DNA of 64,000 nucleotides, from the NCBI GenBank assembly GCA_017504165.1, contig JAFVRR010000011.1, positions 269,950-333,949 of the forward strand, in the 5' to 3' direction. Within the stretch, counting starts at the first letter, position 1. Every line of letters begins with the position of its first letter. Shown one piece after another: positions 25,877-35,904 of this stretch. Source of the DNA: Clostridia bacterium (lineage in GTDB: Bacteria; Bacillota; Clostridia; Christensenellales; Borkfalkiaceae). The notes under the pieces are model-generated. The model searched no databases and was not told where the DNA came from. It saw only the letters and a program-made list of their open reading frames with translations. A program made the translations under genes and the position numbers.

Positions 25877-26434
25877 ATGCCCGAAACAACAAAGAATGCT
25901 AAAAATAAAAAAATATCCGATATAATTTTTATCGCGATTTCCATAATTTTAATAATTTTCGTTATTTTTACGACTAAATTTTGGATTTCGTTATCCGTTG
26001 TTGACGGAGACTCTATGAACAACACGCTTGTTGACGGCGATATTTTATTGACTGATAACCTTAAAACGCCTAGCCGTTTTGATATTGTTGTATTTAAGCA
26101 CAGCGAAAGCGAAGATTATATTAAAAGAATAATCGCTATACCTGGCGACGTAATTTACAATGACGAGCATGGCAACGTTTGGTTACAAAAAAGTGGCGAA
26201 GATAAAGCGGAAGTTTTAATTGAGCCATACTTAGAAGAAGGTTTAAAGACTGGAATTCAATTTTATTGTGAACTTAAAGAAGATGAATACTTCGTAATGG
26301 GCGACAATAGGGGAAACAGTCAAGACAGTAGAATATTTGGGGCTATAAAAAAAGAACAAATTACCGGTATTGTTACTGAATTTTGGGTCAACAAAAAAGA
26401 TTTAACTACAAAAATATTTAGTTTTAGGAGATAA
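25877..26434 (+). CDS. lepB: signal peptidase I
   Basis: A 185-residue membrane serine protease that removes signal peptides. One N-terminal anchor (about 14-32), then box B VDGDSMNNTL with the nucleophile Ser46, box D YIKRIIAIPGD with general base Lys83, and box E GDNRGNSQDSR. It has the short, single-anchor architecture typical of Gram-positive enzymes. TAGGAG lies upstream of the ATG; the following membrane protein gene starts one base after its stop. Confidence 0.95.
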   Translation: MPETTKNAKNKKISDIIFIAISIILIIFVIFTTKFWISLSVVDGDSMNNTLVDGDILLTDNLKTPSRFDIVVFKHSESEDYIKRIIAIPGDVIYNDEHGNVWLQKSGEDKAEVLIEPYLEEGLKTGIQFYCELKEDEYFVMGDNRGNSQDSRIFGAIKKEQITGIVTEFWVNKKDLTTKIFSFRR

Positions 26435-26435
26435 A

Positions 26436-26948
26436 ATGGTCAATTTCTATACTCAAAAATATTTAGATGGACTTAAAAAGAAAAAGAAATTACATCTTTT
26501 AGTAATAATTACAATAATGTCGATTATGCTAATTACAAACGTAATTATGATAATAAATTTTGCAGGTTATCCTTACGGGTCGGGCAAGCGTGTACCTTTT
26601 ACGGTAACATCTTGTATAATTACAGTTGTATTAACCTTTTTTTCCGGCGTGTATTATGAAATTATGTACGTACCTGTAAAAAACCACTACGCTAAAGTAG
26701 TAGAGGTCCTTACTGGCAAAAAAGACAAATCAAACGTATCGATATTAAGATTTAATTATGATGAACTTGATAAATTAGGCGTAAAATTTAGAAGTTTTGA
26801 CGCTCTTACCTGGTCCGACATTCAAAACGATTACGTTGAAAGAACTATTATCTACGATTGTGATTTTTCCGTTAATTTTAATGAAAATCAAATGGTTGAC
26901 GTAGTTACTTGCGGTAACGTGCTTTTAAGTTATGAGGTGAAAGAATGA
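26436..26948 (+). CDS. membrane protein of unknown function
   Basis: A 170-residue protein with two membrane helices (about 18-41 and 52-73) and a C-terminal soluble, beta-rich half (VVEVLTGKKDKSNVSILRF to the end). TTAGGAGATAAA precedes the ATG and the gene overlaps pepF by four bases, so it is translationally coupled to that gene. I do not recognise a family. Confidence 0.65.
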   Translation: MVNFYTQKYLDGLKKKKKLHLLVIITIMSIMLITNVIMIINFAGYPYGSGKRVPFTVTSCIITVVLTFFSGVYYEIMYVPVKNHYAKVVEVLTGKKDKSNVSILRFNYDELDKLGVKFRSFDALTWSDIQNDYVERTIIYDCDFSVNFNENQMVDVVTCGNVLLSYEVKE

Positions 26949-28714
26949 AAAGAAGTCAAATAGACAACAAATATAAATGGGCTATTGAAGAAATTTTTGC
27001 TTCTGAAAATGAATTTTATTCAGGGCTTACAAATCTTGAAAAACAATTAAATTTTTTAAAATTTAAAGGTAAATTAAACGACGCAAAAATAGTAAAGGAA
27101 TGTTTTGACGAGTTTTATTTAAAAATGGCTGAACTTGAAGTGTACGCCGTTTACGCAATGATGAAAAAGGATGAAGATGCGTCTAATCCATCGGCAATAA
27201 AACTTGAAGGGGCTATAAGTGACGTTGAAATTAAGTTTTCTATGCAAGTTTCCTTTATTGAGCCTGAACTCACTTCACTTTCTAGTGAAAAATTAGAAGA
27301 ATACTTAAACGATAAATCTCTTAGTTTATATAAAAACGATATTAAAAAAATTATTGATAGTAAACCACACGTATTATCTGAAGAAGTCGAAAGCGTTTTA
27401 GCACAAGGCGGTAAGATTTTTGGCGGATTTAAAAAGATTTTCGGTCTTATTGACGACGTTGATTTGGATTATCCAACTATTTTAGTCGATGGAGAAAGAG
27501 TTAAAATAACCGGCTCGACTTATTCGCTTATGTTACAGCATCCAAATAGAGAAGTTAGAAAAAAAGCGTTTAAAGCCTATTACAAGGCGTACAATAAGGT
27601 TTTAAATACAATAACTGCCGTCTATCAAGGCAACGTTGATAAAAACGTATTTTTCACAAAGGTTAGAAAATATAAATCTTGTTTAGATAGAGCGCTTTTT
27701 AGTGAAGAGGTTGATAATGAAGTTTATCTTAATTTAATCGATACCGTTCACACTGCTTTGCCAATTCTTCACAGATACGTTAAAGATAGAAAAGTAGTTT
27801 TAGGTCACGATATCAATATGTACGACCTTTACGTACCACTAGTTGAAAACGCCGACTTAAAACTCGATTTTGAAGACGCGTTTAATCTCGTTAAAGAAGG
27901 CTTAAAACCCCTTGGAGAAGATTATTTAAAACTTTTAGATAGGGCAAAAGAAGAACGTTGGATGGACGTTTACGAAAACGACGGTAAAAGAAGCGGTGCG
28001 TATAGCGTTTCTGTTTACAATTTAAAACATCCATACGTTTTATTAAACCACACGAAAACCACTCATAGTGTGTTTACAATCGCACACGAACTTGGCCACG
28101 CTATGCATTCATATATGTCTAATAATTATCAACCCGTAACTACTGCCGATTATAAAATTTTCGTAGCGGAAGTTGCGTCAACGGTAAACGAAGTGTTACT
28201 AATAAAACATTTAATCAACACAGCAACCGACGTAAACGTTAAAAAGTATCTTTTATCTTATTATTTAGACACGATAAGAACTACCTTATTTAGACAAACT
28301 ATGTTTGCCGAATTTGAGCATAAAGCACATCAAATAGTAGAAAAGGGCGGTTCGTTTACCAAAGAAGAACTTAATAAAATCTATCTTAAACTCAATAAAT
28401 TTTATTACGGTAAAGACGTTAAATCGGATAAGGAAATTTCTTATGAATGGGCTAGAATTCCACATTTTTATTCCGCATTTTACGTTTATAAATACGCAAC
28501 GGGCATAATTAGTGCGATTGCTATTGCCGAAAGAATATTATCCAAAGAAAAAGGTGCGGTAGAAGATTATTTTAAATTCTTATCTTCGGGCTCATCTGAC
28601 AAACCTGTAGAATTACTCAAAATAGCAGGTGTAGATTTAACTGACGTTAACACTTATAAAAGGGCGTTCAATTCCTTTGAAAATGCTCTTATCGAATTTG
28701 AAAAATTAATTTAA
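26945..28714 (+). CDS. pepF: oligoendopeptidase F (M3 family)
   Basis: A 589-residue cytoplasmic zinc metallopeptidase that cleaves medium-length oligopeptides. The catalytic motif HELGHAMHS lies near residue 380, with the third zinc ligand Glu about 28 residues later in VAEVASTVNEVLL. The N-terminal oligoendopeptidase domain covers about 1-190. It overlaps the preceding membrane protein by four bases and is followed 11 bases later by dnaB. Confidence 0.94.
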   Translation: MKRSQIDNKYKWAIEEIFASENEFYSGLTNLEKQLNFLKFKGKLNDAKIVKECFDEFYLKMAELEVYAVYAMMKKDEDASNPSAIKLEGAISDVEIKFSMQVSFIEPELTSLSSEKLEEYLNDKSLSLYKNDIKKIIDSKPHVLSEEVESVLAQGGKIFGGFKKIFGLIDDVDLDYPTILVDGERVKITGSTYSLMLQHPNREVRKKAFKAYYKAYNKVLNTITAVYQGNVDKNVFFTKVRKYKSCLDRALFSEEVDNEVYLNLIDTVHTALPILHRYVKDRKVVLGHDINMYDLYVPLVENADLKLDFEDAFNLVKEGLKPLGEDYLKLLDRAKEERWMDVYENDGKRSGAYSVSVYNLKHPYVLLNHTKTTHSVFTIAHELGHAMHSYMSNNYQPVTTADYKIFVAEVASTVNEVLLIKHLINTATDVNVKKYLLSYYLDTIRTTLFRQTMFAEFEHKAHQIVEKGGSFTKEELNKIYLKLNKFYYGKDVKSDKEISYEWARIPHFYSAFYVYKYATGIISAIAIAERILSKEKGAVEDYFKFLSSGSSDKPVELLKIAGVDLTDVNTYKRAFNSFENALIEFEKLI

Positions 28715-28725
28715 AGGTAAAGACT

Positions 28726-30258
28726 ATGGCAAAAGAAGTTATTTCAGCGCTTCCATACAATTTAGAAGCGGAACAAAGTTTACTTGGCTCTATTATGATA
28801 GACCAAGAGTTACAATTTGAAATCTGTTCAAGACTAAAAGTAGAAGATTTTTATTTAGAGTCTCATAAACTCGTCTACGAAGGAATTTCGGCTATTATTT
28901 TAGAAAATAAACCAGTAGATATTGTAACTTTAACCGATAAAATGAAGAAAACGCCTGCAGAACTTGGCAGAAGGCGTAACCTTGATATTGCAAAACTTGC
29001 TGAAGAAATGGAGAAAAAAACCACTCTTGAAAGGGCAGGCGGTATCGAGTATTTAACAGAATTATCTAGAGCAACGCCGTCTGCAGCAAACTACGAATAT
29101 TATTTGAAAATAGTTAAGCGTGATAGCACTCTTAGAAAATTAATAAGAAGCGCGGAAGCAATTATTTTAGACGCTAGAACTAGTACCAATAGTGAAGCGT
29201 CGGTTGCAAATGCCGAAAAGGCTATTTTTGCCGTTGCCGAAAATTTACAACTTAGCGACTTAACAAACCTTAAAGAAAATTTCTCTGAAGTATTAACTTT
29301 ATTTAAAGATATTCAAGAAAATCCACGCTACATGCAAGGTTTAAACACAGGTTTTACCGCATACGACAAAATGTCTAACGGTTTACATAAAGGCAATTTA
29401 ATTATTATTGCCGCGCGTCCTTCCGTTGGTAAATCTACGCTTGCAATGAACATCGTTGAACACGCTGCTCTTAAAAGCAACGCCGTTTGTGCGGTTTTTG
29501 CTCTTGAAATGACTAAAAACGAACTTGCCGAACGTATGGCGTACTCAATAAGCGGTATAACTTCTAAACAAACTAGAAGTGGTAATTTAGACGATGCAGG
29601 TTGGAAAAAACTTTGGGACGCTCAAAGACTTATAGATAGTACCGATATTTATATTGACGATACTTCTATGACCACCGTTCCTGAAATTTTATCTAAATGC
29701 CGTAGACTAAAAGCAATTAAAGGAAAACTCGACTTAATAGTAGTTGACCATATTCAACTTATGAACGCAGTTAAACCTAACGAAAGTAGACAGTCTGAAA
29801 TTACTGATATTTCTCGTGGTCTTAAAATGATAGCAAAAGAACTTGACGTTCCCGTAATTGCTCTTTCACAACTTAGCCGTGCCTCCGAAAAGGGGGCTAG
29901 AAAGCCTATTTTAAGTGACCTTAGAGAATCGGGCGCAATCGAACAAGACGCCGACGTAGTTATGTTTATTCATCGTCCTGAAATGACGCCTGACGGAAAA
30001 TCTGAAGGGGATGAAACAATTAAAAAAGACGAGGCTGAAATTATCGTTGCTAAAAACCGTTCTGGTGAACGCGGATCTTTCAAATTAGTATTTAAAGGCG
30101 AAAAATCTAAGTTTATTAATATTAGTTTTAACGAACCTAAAGAACCAGGTCCTAGCGATCCGTTTATTAATTCTACGATTGAGCCGGACGACCAAGATTT
30201 TTACGATTACACACCGTCTGAAGAGGATATTCCAAGCGAAGATGAACTCCAATATTAA
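28726..30258 (+). CDS. dnaB: replicative DNA helicase DnaB
   Basis: Hexameric replicative helicase. The N-terminal domain begins PYNLEAEQSLLGSIMIDQE and the RecA-like domain has Walker A AARPSVGKSTLAMN near 225-240, Walker B IVVDHIQLM and a conserved SQLSRASEKG. At 510 residues it is longer than the usual 440-450: there is an insertion of roughly 20 residues around 83-105 (KKTPAELGRRRNLDIAKLA) and an acidic C-terminal tail. Two partners, the DnaD-like protein and DnaI-like loader, are encoded at 21.4-23.7 kb. Its 3' end overlaps sua5 by 17 bases. Confidence 0.96.
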   Translation: MAKEVISALPYNLEAEQSLLGSIMIDQELQFEICSRLKVEDFYLESHKLVYEGISAIILENKPVDIVTLTDKMKKTPAELGRRRNLDIAKLAEEMEKKTTLERAGGIEYLTELSRATPSAANYEYYLKIVKRDSTLRKLIRSAEAIILDARTSTNSEASVANAEKAIFAVAENLQLSDLTNLKENFSEVLTLFKDIQENPRYMQGLNTGFTAYDKMSNGLHKGNLIIIAARPSVGKSTLAMNIVEHAALKSNAVCAVFALEMTKNELAERMAYSISGITSKQTRSGNLDDAGWKKLWDAQRLIDSTDIYIDDTSMTTVPEILSKCRRLKAIKGKLDLIVVDHIQLMNAVKPNESRQSEITDISRGLKMIAKELDVPVIALSQLSRASEKGARKPILSDLRESGAIEQDADVVMFIHRPEMTPDGKSEGDETIKKDEAEIIVAKNRSGERGSFKLVFKGEKSKFINISFNEPKEPGPSDPFINSTIEPDDQDFYDYTPSEEDIPSEDELQY

Positions 30259-31249
30259 AAACACAATAATATCTAAAATTGACGATAAGTCGCTAATTTT
30301 AGCAAAAAATTTAATAGAAAACGAAGAACTTGTTGCTTTTCCTACTGAAACCGTTTACGGATTAGGTGGTCTTGCTACGAGCGATACTGCGGTTAAGAAA
30401 ATTTTTGAGGCGAAAGGTAGACCGCAAGATAATCCGTTAATCGTTCACGTACATAAAGATTATGATTTGACTCAACTAGTTTGTATTGATTTTGATTACG
30501 TTTATAAATTGATCGACGCATTTTTACCAGGACCGTTAACAATGGTATTTAGGGGTAAAGGCAACGTTAGCAAACTAGTATCTTGCGGACTTGACACGTT
30601 AGCGGTTAGAATTCCATCGTCTAAAGGCGCACAAGCATTTTTAAAGGCGGTCAATTTGCCGATTGCAGCGCCTTCAGCAAACGTTTCTAAACATACTAGT
30701 CCAGTTACTGCCGAACACGTTTATAACGATTTAAATGGCAAAATAGACCTCATACTTGACGGTGGAAAATGCGAAGGTGGTATCGAATCTACCGTATTAG
30801 ACGTTACGTGTGAAGTTCCTAGAATTTTAAGGAGCGGTTTAGTCACTATTTCTATGATAAAAAAGGTTGTAGGGAATTGTGTTTACGCCGAAAACAAACA
30901 AACTGATAAAGTAATGTCGCCAGGTGTAAAATACACACACTACACGCCGAAATGCGATACTATATTATTTGATAGAAAAGACTATCTAAAGGCACAAAAT
31001 TTTTACGATAATTTAGTAAAACAAGGCAAAAATCCATATTTTTTATGTGATGATATAATTTATGAAAAATTATCGGGCAATCACTTATCTTTAGGTATTA
31101 CGGGCGAAGAAATAGCATCTAATTTATACTACCGCTTGCTTGAAGGCGAAAAAATAGCCGATTTTATTATTGGCATAACGGTAGATAGCGGTAGCGACAT
31201 TGACAACGGAATTATGAATAGAATGTCGAAAGCGTGTAAAAAGGCTTAG
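30242..31249 (+). CDS. sua5: L-threonylcarbamoyladenylate synthase (Sua5/YwlC)
   Basis: Makes threonylcarbamoyl-AMP for t6A37 on ANN-decoding tRNAs. The N-terminal YrdC domain has AFPTETVYGLGGLA, FEAKGRPQDNPLIVHV and the APSANVSKHTSP signature; a Sua5-specific C-terminal domain follows from about 230 (GVKYTHYTPKCD). I start it at ATG 30242 (335 residues), inside the dnaB 3' end, because upstream residues would lie in the acidic dnaB tail region and do not match the family. The ribosome site is weak, suggesting coupling to dnaB translation. Confidence 0.94.
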   Translation: MNSNIKNTIISKIDDKSLILAKNLIENEELVAFPTETVYGLGGLATSDTAVKKIFEAKGRPQDNPLIVHVHKDYDLTQLVCIDFDYVYKLIDAFLPGPLTMVFRGKGNVSKLVSCGLDTLAVRIPSSKGAQAFLKAVNLPIAAPSANVSKHTSPVTAEHVYNDLNGKIDLILDGGKCEGGIESTVLDVTCEVPRILRSGLVTISMIKKVVGNCVYAENKQTDKVMSPGVKYTHYTPKCDTILFDRKDYLKAQNFYDNLVKQGKNPYFLCDDIIYEKLSGNHLSLGITGEEIASNLYYRLLEGEKIADFIIGITVDSGSDIDNGIMNRMSKACKKA

Positions 31250-31276
31250 ATTTTATTAAAAAAGCAAAATTCAATA

Positions 31277-31305
31277 TTGACAAATATAAATATATATATT
31301 AAAAT
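31277..31305 (+). promoter_or_regulatory. sigma-A promoter of rpiB-upp
   Basis: TTGACA (31277-31282), 17-bp spacer, TAAAAT (31300-31305), 20 bases before the AAGGAG of rpiB. Confidence 0.8.
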
Positions 31306-31334
31306 ATTATAGGTAATTTATTAAGGAGATTATT

Positions 31335-31772
31335 ATGAAAATAGCATTTGGTTGTGACCACGGCGGCTTTCCTTACAAAGATGCAGTTTTATATTATTTA
31401 GCAACACACGGCCACGAAGTAATAGATTTTGGTTGCAATAGTGAAGACTCTTGCGATTATCCAGACTTTGGCGTACCTGCTTGCAAAGCAGTAGCGAATA
31501 AAGAGGCCGACTTTGGCATTCTTATTTGCGGTACGGGTATAGGTATGAGCATATGCGCAAATAAAATTAAAGGTATTCGTTGCGCTCACGTTACAGATAT
31601 TTTTTCTGCTGAGGTAACTAGAAAGCATAACGATACTAACGTTATAGCAATGGGTGCTAGAATTACTACTAAAGAAGACGTTATTAAGTTCATTGATAAA
31701 TTTTTAAACACTTCGTTTGAAGGCGGAAGACACGAAATCCGCGTAAATAAAATCAAAGAACTTGAAAAATAA
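31335..31772 (+). CDS. rpiB: ribose-5-phosphate isomerase B
   Basis: A 145-residue RpiB/LacAB-type isomerase interconverting ribose 5-phosphate and ribulose 5-phosphate. Visible motifs: [13 protein letters not shown], the catalytic Cys in [17 protein letters not shown], and ARITTKEDV. It is followed by upp, so the pair links pentose phosphate with PRPP use. AAGGAG precedes the ATG. Confidence 0.95.
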   Translation: MKIAFGCDHGGFPYKDAVLYYLATHGHEVIDFGCNSEDSCDYPDFGVPACKAVANKEADFGILICGTGIGMSICANKIKGIRCAHVTDIFSAEVTRKHNDTNVIAMGARITTKEDVIKFIDKFLNTSFEGGRHEIRVNKIKELEK

Positions 31773-31807
31773 AAAAACATTTAGCCTTATGGCAAAAGGA
31801 GAAAATA

Positions 31808-32437
31808 ATGGGAAAATTACACGTTTTAGACCATCCGCTTATTCAACATAAAGTTTCTATGATGAGAATGACGGAAACCACCACTAAAGACTTTAGAAAT
31901 TTAGCTGACGAAATTTCTTTACTTATGGCTTATGAAGTAACTAGAAATTTACCACTCGAAAAAAAGGAAATTGAAACTCCAATTTGCAAAACACAAGCAA
32001 ACTTTATTGCTGGTAGAAGTATTGGTGTAGTTCCAATTTTAAGAGCAGGTCTTGGTATGGTTAATGGAATTTTAACACTTGTTCCAAACGCAAAAGTAGG
32101 TCATATCGGCTTATATCGTGATCCTGAAACTCATATGCCAGTAGAATATTACTGCAAACTTCCGGTTGACGCGGAAAAAAGAACAATTATCGTAGTTGAC
32201 CCAATGCTTGCAACTGGCGGTAGCGCCGTTGCTGCAATTGACTTTATTAAACAACGCGGTTGCACAGATATTAAACTTATGAACTTAATCGCTGCGCCAG
32301 AAGGCGTTAAAACTGTAATGGATGCACATCCTGACGTAGACATTTACGTTGCATCCTTAGACGAAAAACTTAATGAAAATGCTTATATTGTCCCAGGTCT
32401 TGGCGACGCTGGCGATAGACTTTTCGGCACAAAATAA
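31808..32437 (+). CDS. upp: uracil phosphoribosyltransferase
   Basis: Salvages uracil to UMP with PRPP. The 209-residue protein starts [17 protein letters not shown] and has the PRPP loop [16 protein letters not shown]; the C-terminal [13 protein letters not shown] closes the uracil pocket. AAAGGAG lies seven bases before the ATG. It shares the promoter at 31277 with rpiB and is followed by an AT-rich terminator. Confidence 0.97.
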   Translation: MGKLHVLDHPLIQHKVSMMRMTETTTKDFRNLADEISLLMAYEVTRNLPLEKKEIETPICKTQANFIAGRSIGVVPILRAGLGMVNGILTLVPNAKVGHIGLYRDPETHMPVEYYCKLPVDAEKRTIIVVDPMLATGGSAVAAIDFIKQRGCTDIKLMNLIAAPEGVKTVMDAHPDVDIYVASLDEKLNENAYIVPGLGDAGDRLFGTK

Positions 32438-32446
32438 CATAATATA

Positions 32447-32496
32447 GGGGAGATTTATATATTTTTATATATAAAATCTTTCCTTTTTTATTTTTT
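32447..32496 (+). terminator. intrinsic terminator after upp
   Basis: Long imperfect AT-rich inverted repeat (GGGGAGATTTATATA pairing with TATATAAAATCTTTCC, one bulge) followed by TTTTTT-A-TTTTTT. Less GC-rich than the others in the window but in the right place. Confidence 0.65.
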
Positions 32497-32516
32497 AATA
32501 AAAATTGGAGTAAATT

Positions 32517-33392
32517 ATGAAGAAAATTAAAAAGGCAGTCATTCCAGTAGCGGGTTACGGTACGAGATTTTTACCTTACACCAAAGCCGTACCTAAAGCA
32601 ATGTTGCCTATAATAAATAAACCCGCTATTCAAATTATTACAGAAGAAGTAATCAATAGTGGTATTACAGATATTTTATTCGTAGTTGGCTACAAGCACG
32701 ACGTTATTGAATCACATTTTTCCAAGTCAAACGAACTAGATAGAGTATTATTAGAACAAGCAAAAACCGAACTTTACGACGCGATAAAATATCCTGAAAC
32801 TATGGCAAGGATTACTTTTGCAACTCAAACTGAGTTAAACGGTACTGCTAAAGCAATAGAAACTGCTAAAAACTTTATTAACGGCGAACCTTTTGCCATT
32901 TTATTTGGCGACGACGTTATGTACAATAAAGAAGTTCCAGTCATTAAACAGTTGATTGACGTATATAACGAAACAGGTAAAACCGTTATTGGTTGTAAAA
33001 ACGTAACTAAAGAAGAAGTTACTATGTACGCTTCAGTTGAGTACGATTATCAAGAAGGAAAGGTGTATAACGCAACAAAAATTACAGAAAAACCTAAACT
33101 TGAAGATGTAAAAAGCACCATTTCGCCACTTGGTAGATACGTAGTCACTCCCGACGTTTTTGATAAAATCAAACAACTTAAACCAGGTAAAAACGGCGAA
33201 TATCAATTTACTGACGCTTTAGATATGATAGCGAAAGAAGGCAATTGCAAAGCGCTCGTATTTGACGGCATTAGATACGATATGGGCAATCGTTTAGGTT
33301 ACCTTAAAGCTAATATTGAATTTGGCCTTAGAGATGAAGACTTATCTCAAGAGTTAAAAGATTATCTTAAAAATTTATTGGAAAATATTTAG
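32517..33392 (+). CDS. galU: UTP-glucose-1-phosphate uridylyltransferase
   Basis: Makes UDP-glucose from UTP and glucose 1-phosphate for glycolipids and polysaccharides. The 291-residue protein opens with the nucleotide-binding signature AGYGTRFLPYTKAVPKAMLP; FAILFGDDVMYN and PLGRYVVTPDVFD follow. TTGGAG precedes the ATG. clpC begins four bases after its stop region, so it may be part of the same transcript. Confidence 0.95.
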   Translation: MKKIKKAVIPVAGYGTRFLPYTKAVPKAMLPIINKPAIQIITEEVINSGITDILFVVGYKHDVIESHFSKSNELDRVLLEQAKTELYDAIKYPETMARITFATQTELNGTAKAIETAKNFINGEPFAILFGDDVMYNKEVPVIKQLIDVYNETGKTVIGCKNVTKEEVTMYASVEYDYQEGKVYNATKITEKPKLEDVKSTISPLGRYVVTPDVFDKIKQLKPGKNGEYQFTDALDMIAKEGNCKALVFDGIRYDMGNRLGYLKANIEFGLRDEDLSQELKDYLKNLLENI

Positions 33393-33395
33393 TTA

Positions 33396-35903
33396 ATGAA
33401 AGCATATACCGAAGGTTTACATCAAATATTAAAAAAGGCGGAAGAAATTAGCCGTAATAATAATTTAAAATACGTAGGTACAGAAGTAATTCTGTACTCT
33501 ATTTTGCTTACTCCTAAATGCGACGCTTGTGAATATTTAAATAAATTTGGTGTAACTAAGGCAACTTTTTACCCACATTTTAGAAAGAGTTTTCGCCATT
33601 TAACGGTAGATAATTATACACCGAACGCTTTTTCTTCTTTATATACGGCAAGGGATATTTCAACTTCTTTTAAAATATCTTACATTTCAACCGAACATTT
33701 GCTTATGGCAATTTTAACTATAAACGATTGCTATGGCGTTAAGATTTTGCGCGCTTTAGGCGTTGATATTTCTACTTTATACAATCACGTATATTCTTGC
33801 GTTTTAGAGCATGCTAAAGCGGTAAAACAACCTAAACAAGTTGAAAAGCCGAACAGCCAACCCAAAATTAAAAATGAAGATGAAATAGTAGAAAAATACG
33901 TATCGGAACAATCTAAGAAAATTTTATTTGAAGAGCCGACAACAGAAAAAGTTGACCTAAAACTTCAAAAACCAAATTTAAACGCCCTTAAAGGACTTGG
34001 TTACGATATGACTGAAAAGGCGTTACTTGGCAAAATAGACCCAATTATTGGTAGAGATAATGAAATTGATAGGGTAATCCAAACGCTTTCTAGAAAAACT
34101 AAAAATAGCCCTTTACTTATTGGAGAAGCGGGCGTTGGTAAAAGCGCAATTGCAGAAGGTTTAGCACTTAGAATTTCTAAAGGCTTAGTTCCTGATTTTT
34201 TAAAAGATAAAGTTTTATTCTCTTTAGATTTAGGAAGTTTAGTTGCTGGCACTAGATATAGGGGCGATTTTGAGCAAAGAATTAAAACCGCTATAGATTA
34301 CGCAATAGGCGTTGGAAATATTATTTTCTTTATCGACGAAATTCACAATTTAGTTGGTGCGGGCGGTAGCGATAGTGGGAATATGGACGCTGCCGAGATT
34401 TTTAAACCTTTAATTGCTCGCGGTGAAATTATGCTCATTGGCGCAACTACTTTAGACGAATATTCTAAATTTATTGAAAAAGATCCTGCGCTTGAAAGAA
34501 GATTTCAATCAATTTTAGTTGAAGAACCATCAATTGATGCAACGATTGAGATTTTAAGGGGCATTAAAAGCGCATTTGAGGCACACCACAAAGTATTTAT
34601 TACCGACGAGGCAATAGTATCTGCCGTAAAACTTTCAGATAGATACATAGTTGATAGATTTTTACCCGATAAAGCAATTGATTTAATAGACGAAGCGGCG
34701 TCTAAAAAGCGCGTACAAATAACCTCGGCAGTTACTTCAATAGTTTCGCTTGAAGAAAAAAGATCTAGGCTTATTAGCGAATATGAATACGCCGAATCGA
34801 AACTTTTATTAGATAAAGCTAAAGAAATTAACAAAAAAATTGAAGATTTAAATGCTAAAATAGAAAAAGAAAAGATTAATAATTACAACAAAAGAACAAA
34901 TACTCCTTCTATTTATGAAAGCGACGTGCGCGAACTTATAAGTTTATGGACTAAAATTCCGCTTACTAATATTACTTCTCAAGATACGTCTAAATTATTA
35001 TCACTTGAAGATGAACTTATCAAAAGGGTAATTGGTCAAAACGAAGCAATAGAAACGGTAACTAAAGCGGTAAGACGCTCAAGGGCAAATCTTAAAGACC
35101 CTAATAAACCGATCGGTGCATTTTTATTCGTTGGTCCAACGGGCGTCGGAAAGTCGGAACTTTCAAAAGCGCTTGCCGAATGTGTTTTCGGTAGTAAAGA
35201 TGCGCTTATTCGCTTTGATATGAGCGAGTATAACGATAAGACCGCAGTTAATAAATTAATAGGATCTGCGCCAGGTTACGTCGGGTATGAAGAGGAAGGT
35301 TTACTTACTGAAAAAATCCGTAGAAAACCTTATTCCGTCGTACTTTTTGACGAAATAGAAAAAGCAAATAACGATATTTTCGACCTACTGTTACAAGTTC
35401 TTGACGAAGGTAGGCTTACCGACAGTAAAGGTAGACTTGTAAGTTTTAAAAACTCGCTAATTATATTAACGTCTAATTTAGGTGCTGACGTTAAACAAAA
35501 GAAGGTTTCCTTTGGTTTTGGTAGTGCGCAAGACGATACCGAATCTACAAAAGAGGCAGTTAAAAATCACTTTAGACCAGAATTTATAAATAGGTTAGAC
35601 GATATCGTAGTATTTAACAGTTTAACAAAAGATAACTGTTACGATATAGCGGATATTGCCGTTAACAATTTAATCGCTAGATTAAAAGAAAATTCAATTA
35701 GTTTAACGGTAGAAAATTCCGCAATTGATTATATAGTTGATGTTTCATACGACAAAGAATACGGCGCAAGACCTATTAAACGCGCTATTTCTAACTATAT
35801 AGAAAATATGTTATCCGATGCAATTATTAGCGGATATATAAACCGTGGAGATAAAATTTCCGTTGTTTATAACGGAGAAGAAATGGAGTATAAAAAGATT
35901 TAA
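33396..35903 (+). CDS. clpC: ATP-dependent Clp protease ATPase subunit ClpC
   Basis: An 835-residue HSP100 unfoldase that feeds ClpP. Clp_N repeats occupy about 1-150; AAA-1 Walker A is GEAGVGKSAIAEGLA near 240; a middle coiled-coil of about 60 residues follows near 440-510; AAA-2 Walker A is VGPTGVGKSELSKAL near 575, followed by the ClpB/C C-terminal D2-small domain. No LGF/IGF-containing loop was checked in detail. The usual neighbours ctsR, mcsA and mcsB are absent. The ATG is three bases after the galU stop with no clear Shine-Dalgarno. Confidence 0.92.
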   Translation: MKAYTEGLHQILKKAEEISRNNNLKYVGTEVILYSILLTPKCDACEYLNKFGVTKATFYPHFRKSFRHLTVDNYTPNAFSSLYTARDISTSFKISYISTEHLLMAILTINDCYGVKILRALGVDISTLYNHVYSCVLEHAKAVKQPKQVEKPNSQPKIKNEDEIVEKYVSEQSKKILFEEPTTEKVDLKLQKPNLNALKGLGYDMTEKALLGKIDPIIGRDNEIDRVIQTLSRKTKNSPLLIGEAGVGKSAIAEGLALRISKGLVPDFLKDKVLFSLDLGSLVAGTRYRGDFEQRIKTAIDYAIGVGNIIFFIDEIHNLVGAGGSDSGNMDAAEIFKPLIARGEIMLIGATTLDEYSKFIEKDPALERRFQSILVEEPSIDATIEILRGIKSAFEAHHKVFITDEAIVSAVKLSDRYIVDRFLPDKAIDLIDEAASKKRVQITSAVTSIVSLEEKRSRLISEYEYAESKLLLDKAKEINKKIEDLNAKIEKEKINNYNKRTNTPSIYESDVRELISLWTKIPLTNITSQDTSKLLSLEDELIKRVIGQNEAIETVTKAVRRSRANLKDPNKPIGAFLFVGPTGVGKSELSKALAECVFGSKDALIRFDMSEYNDKTAVNKLIGSAPGYVGYEEEGLLTEKIRRKPYSVVLFDEIEKANNDIFDLLLQVLDEGRLTDSKGRLVSFKNSLIILTSNLGADVKQKKVSFGFGSAQDDTESTKEAVKNHFRPEFINRLDDIVVFNSLTKDNCYDIADIAVNNLIARLKENSISLTVENSAIDYIVDVSYDKEYGARPIKRAISNYIENMLSDAIISGYINRGDKISVVYNGEEMEYKKI

Positions 35904-35904
35904 A

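Noticed and set aside
30179..30241. Upstream start for sua5
   Set aside because: The added residues lie in another frame of the acidic dnaB tail and do not match Sua5 proteins.
31290..31320. TATATATA tracts as repeat elements
   Set aside because: Short AT tracts like these are common in all intergenic regions here and mostly coincide with promoter -10 regions.
35845..35904. Upstream start for the TIM-barrel gene within clpC
   Set aside because: The ATG one base after the clpC stop gives a typical family N-terminus (MEIGVSTAS).
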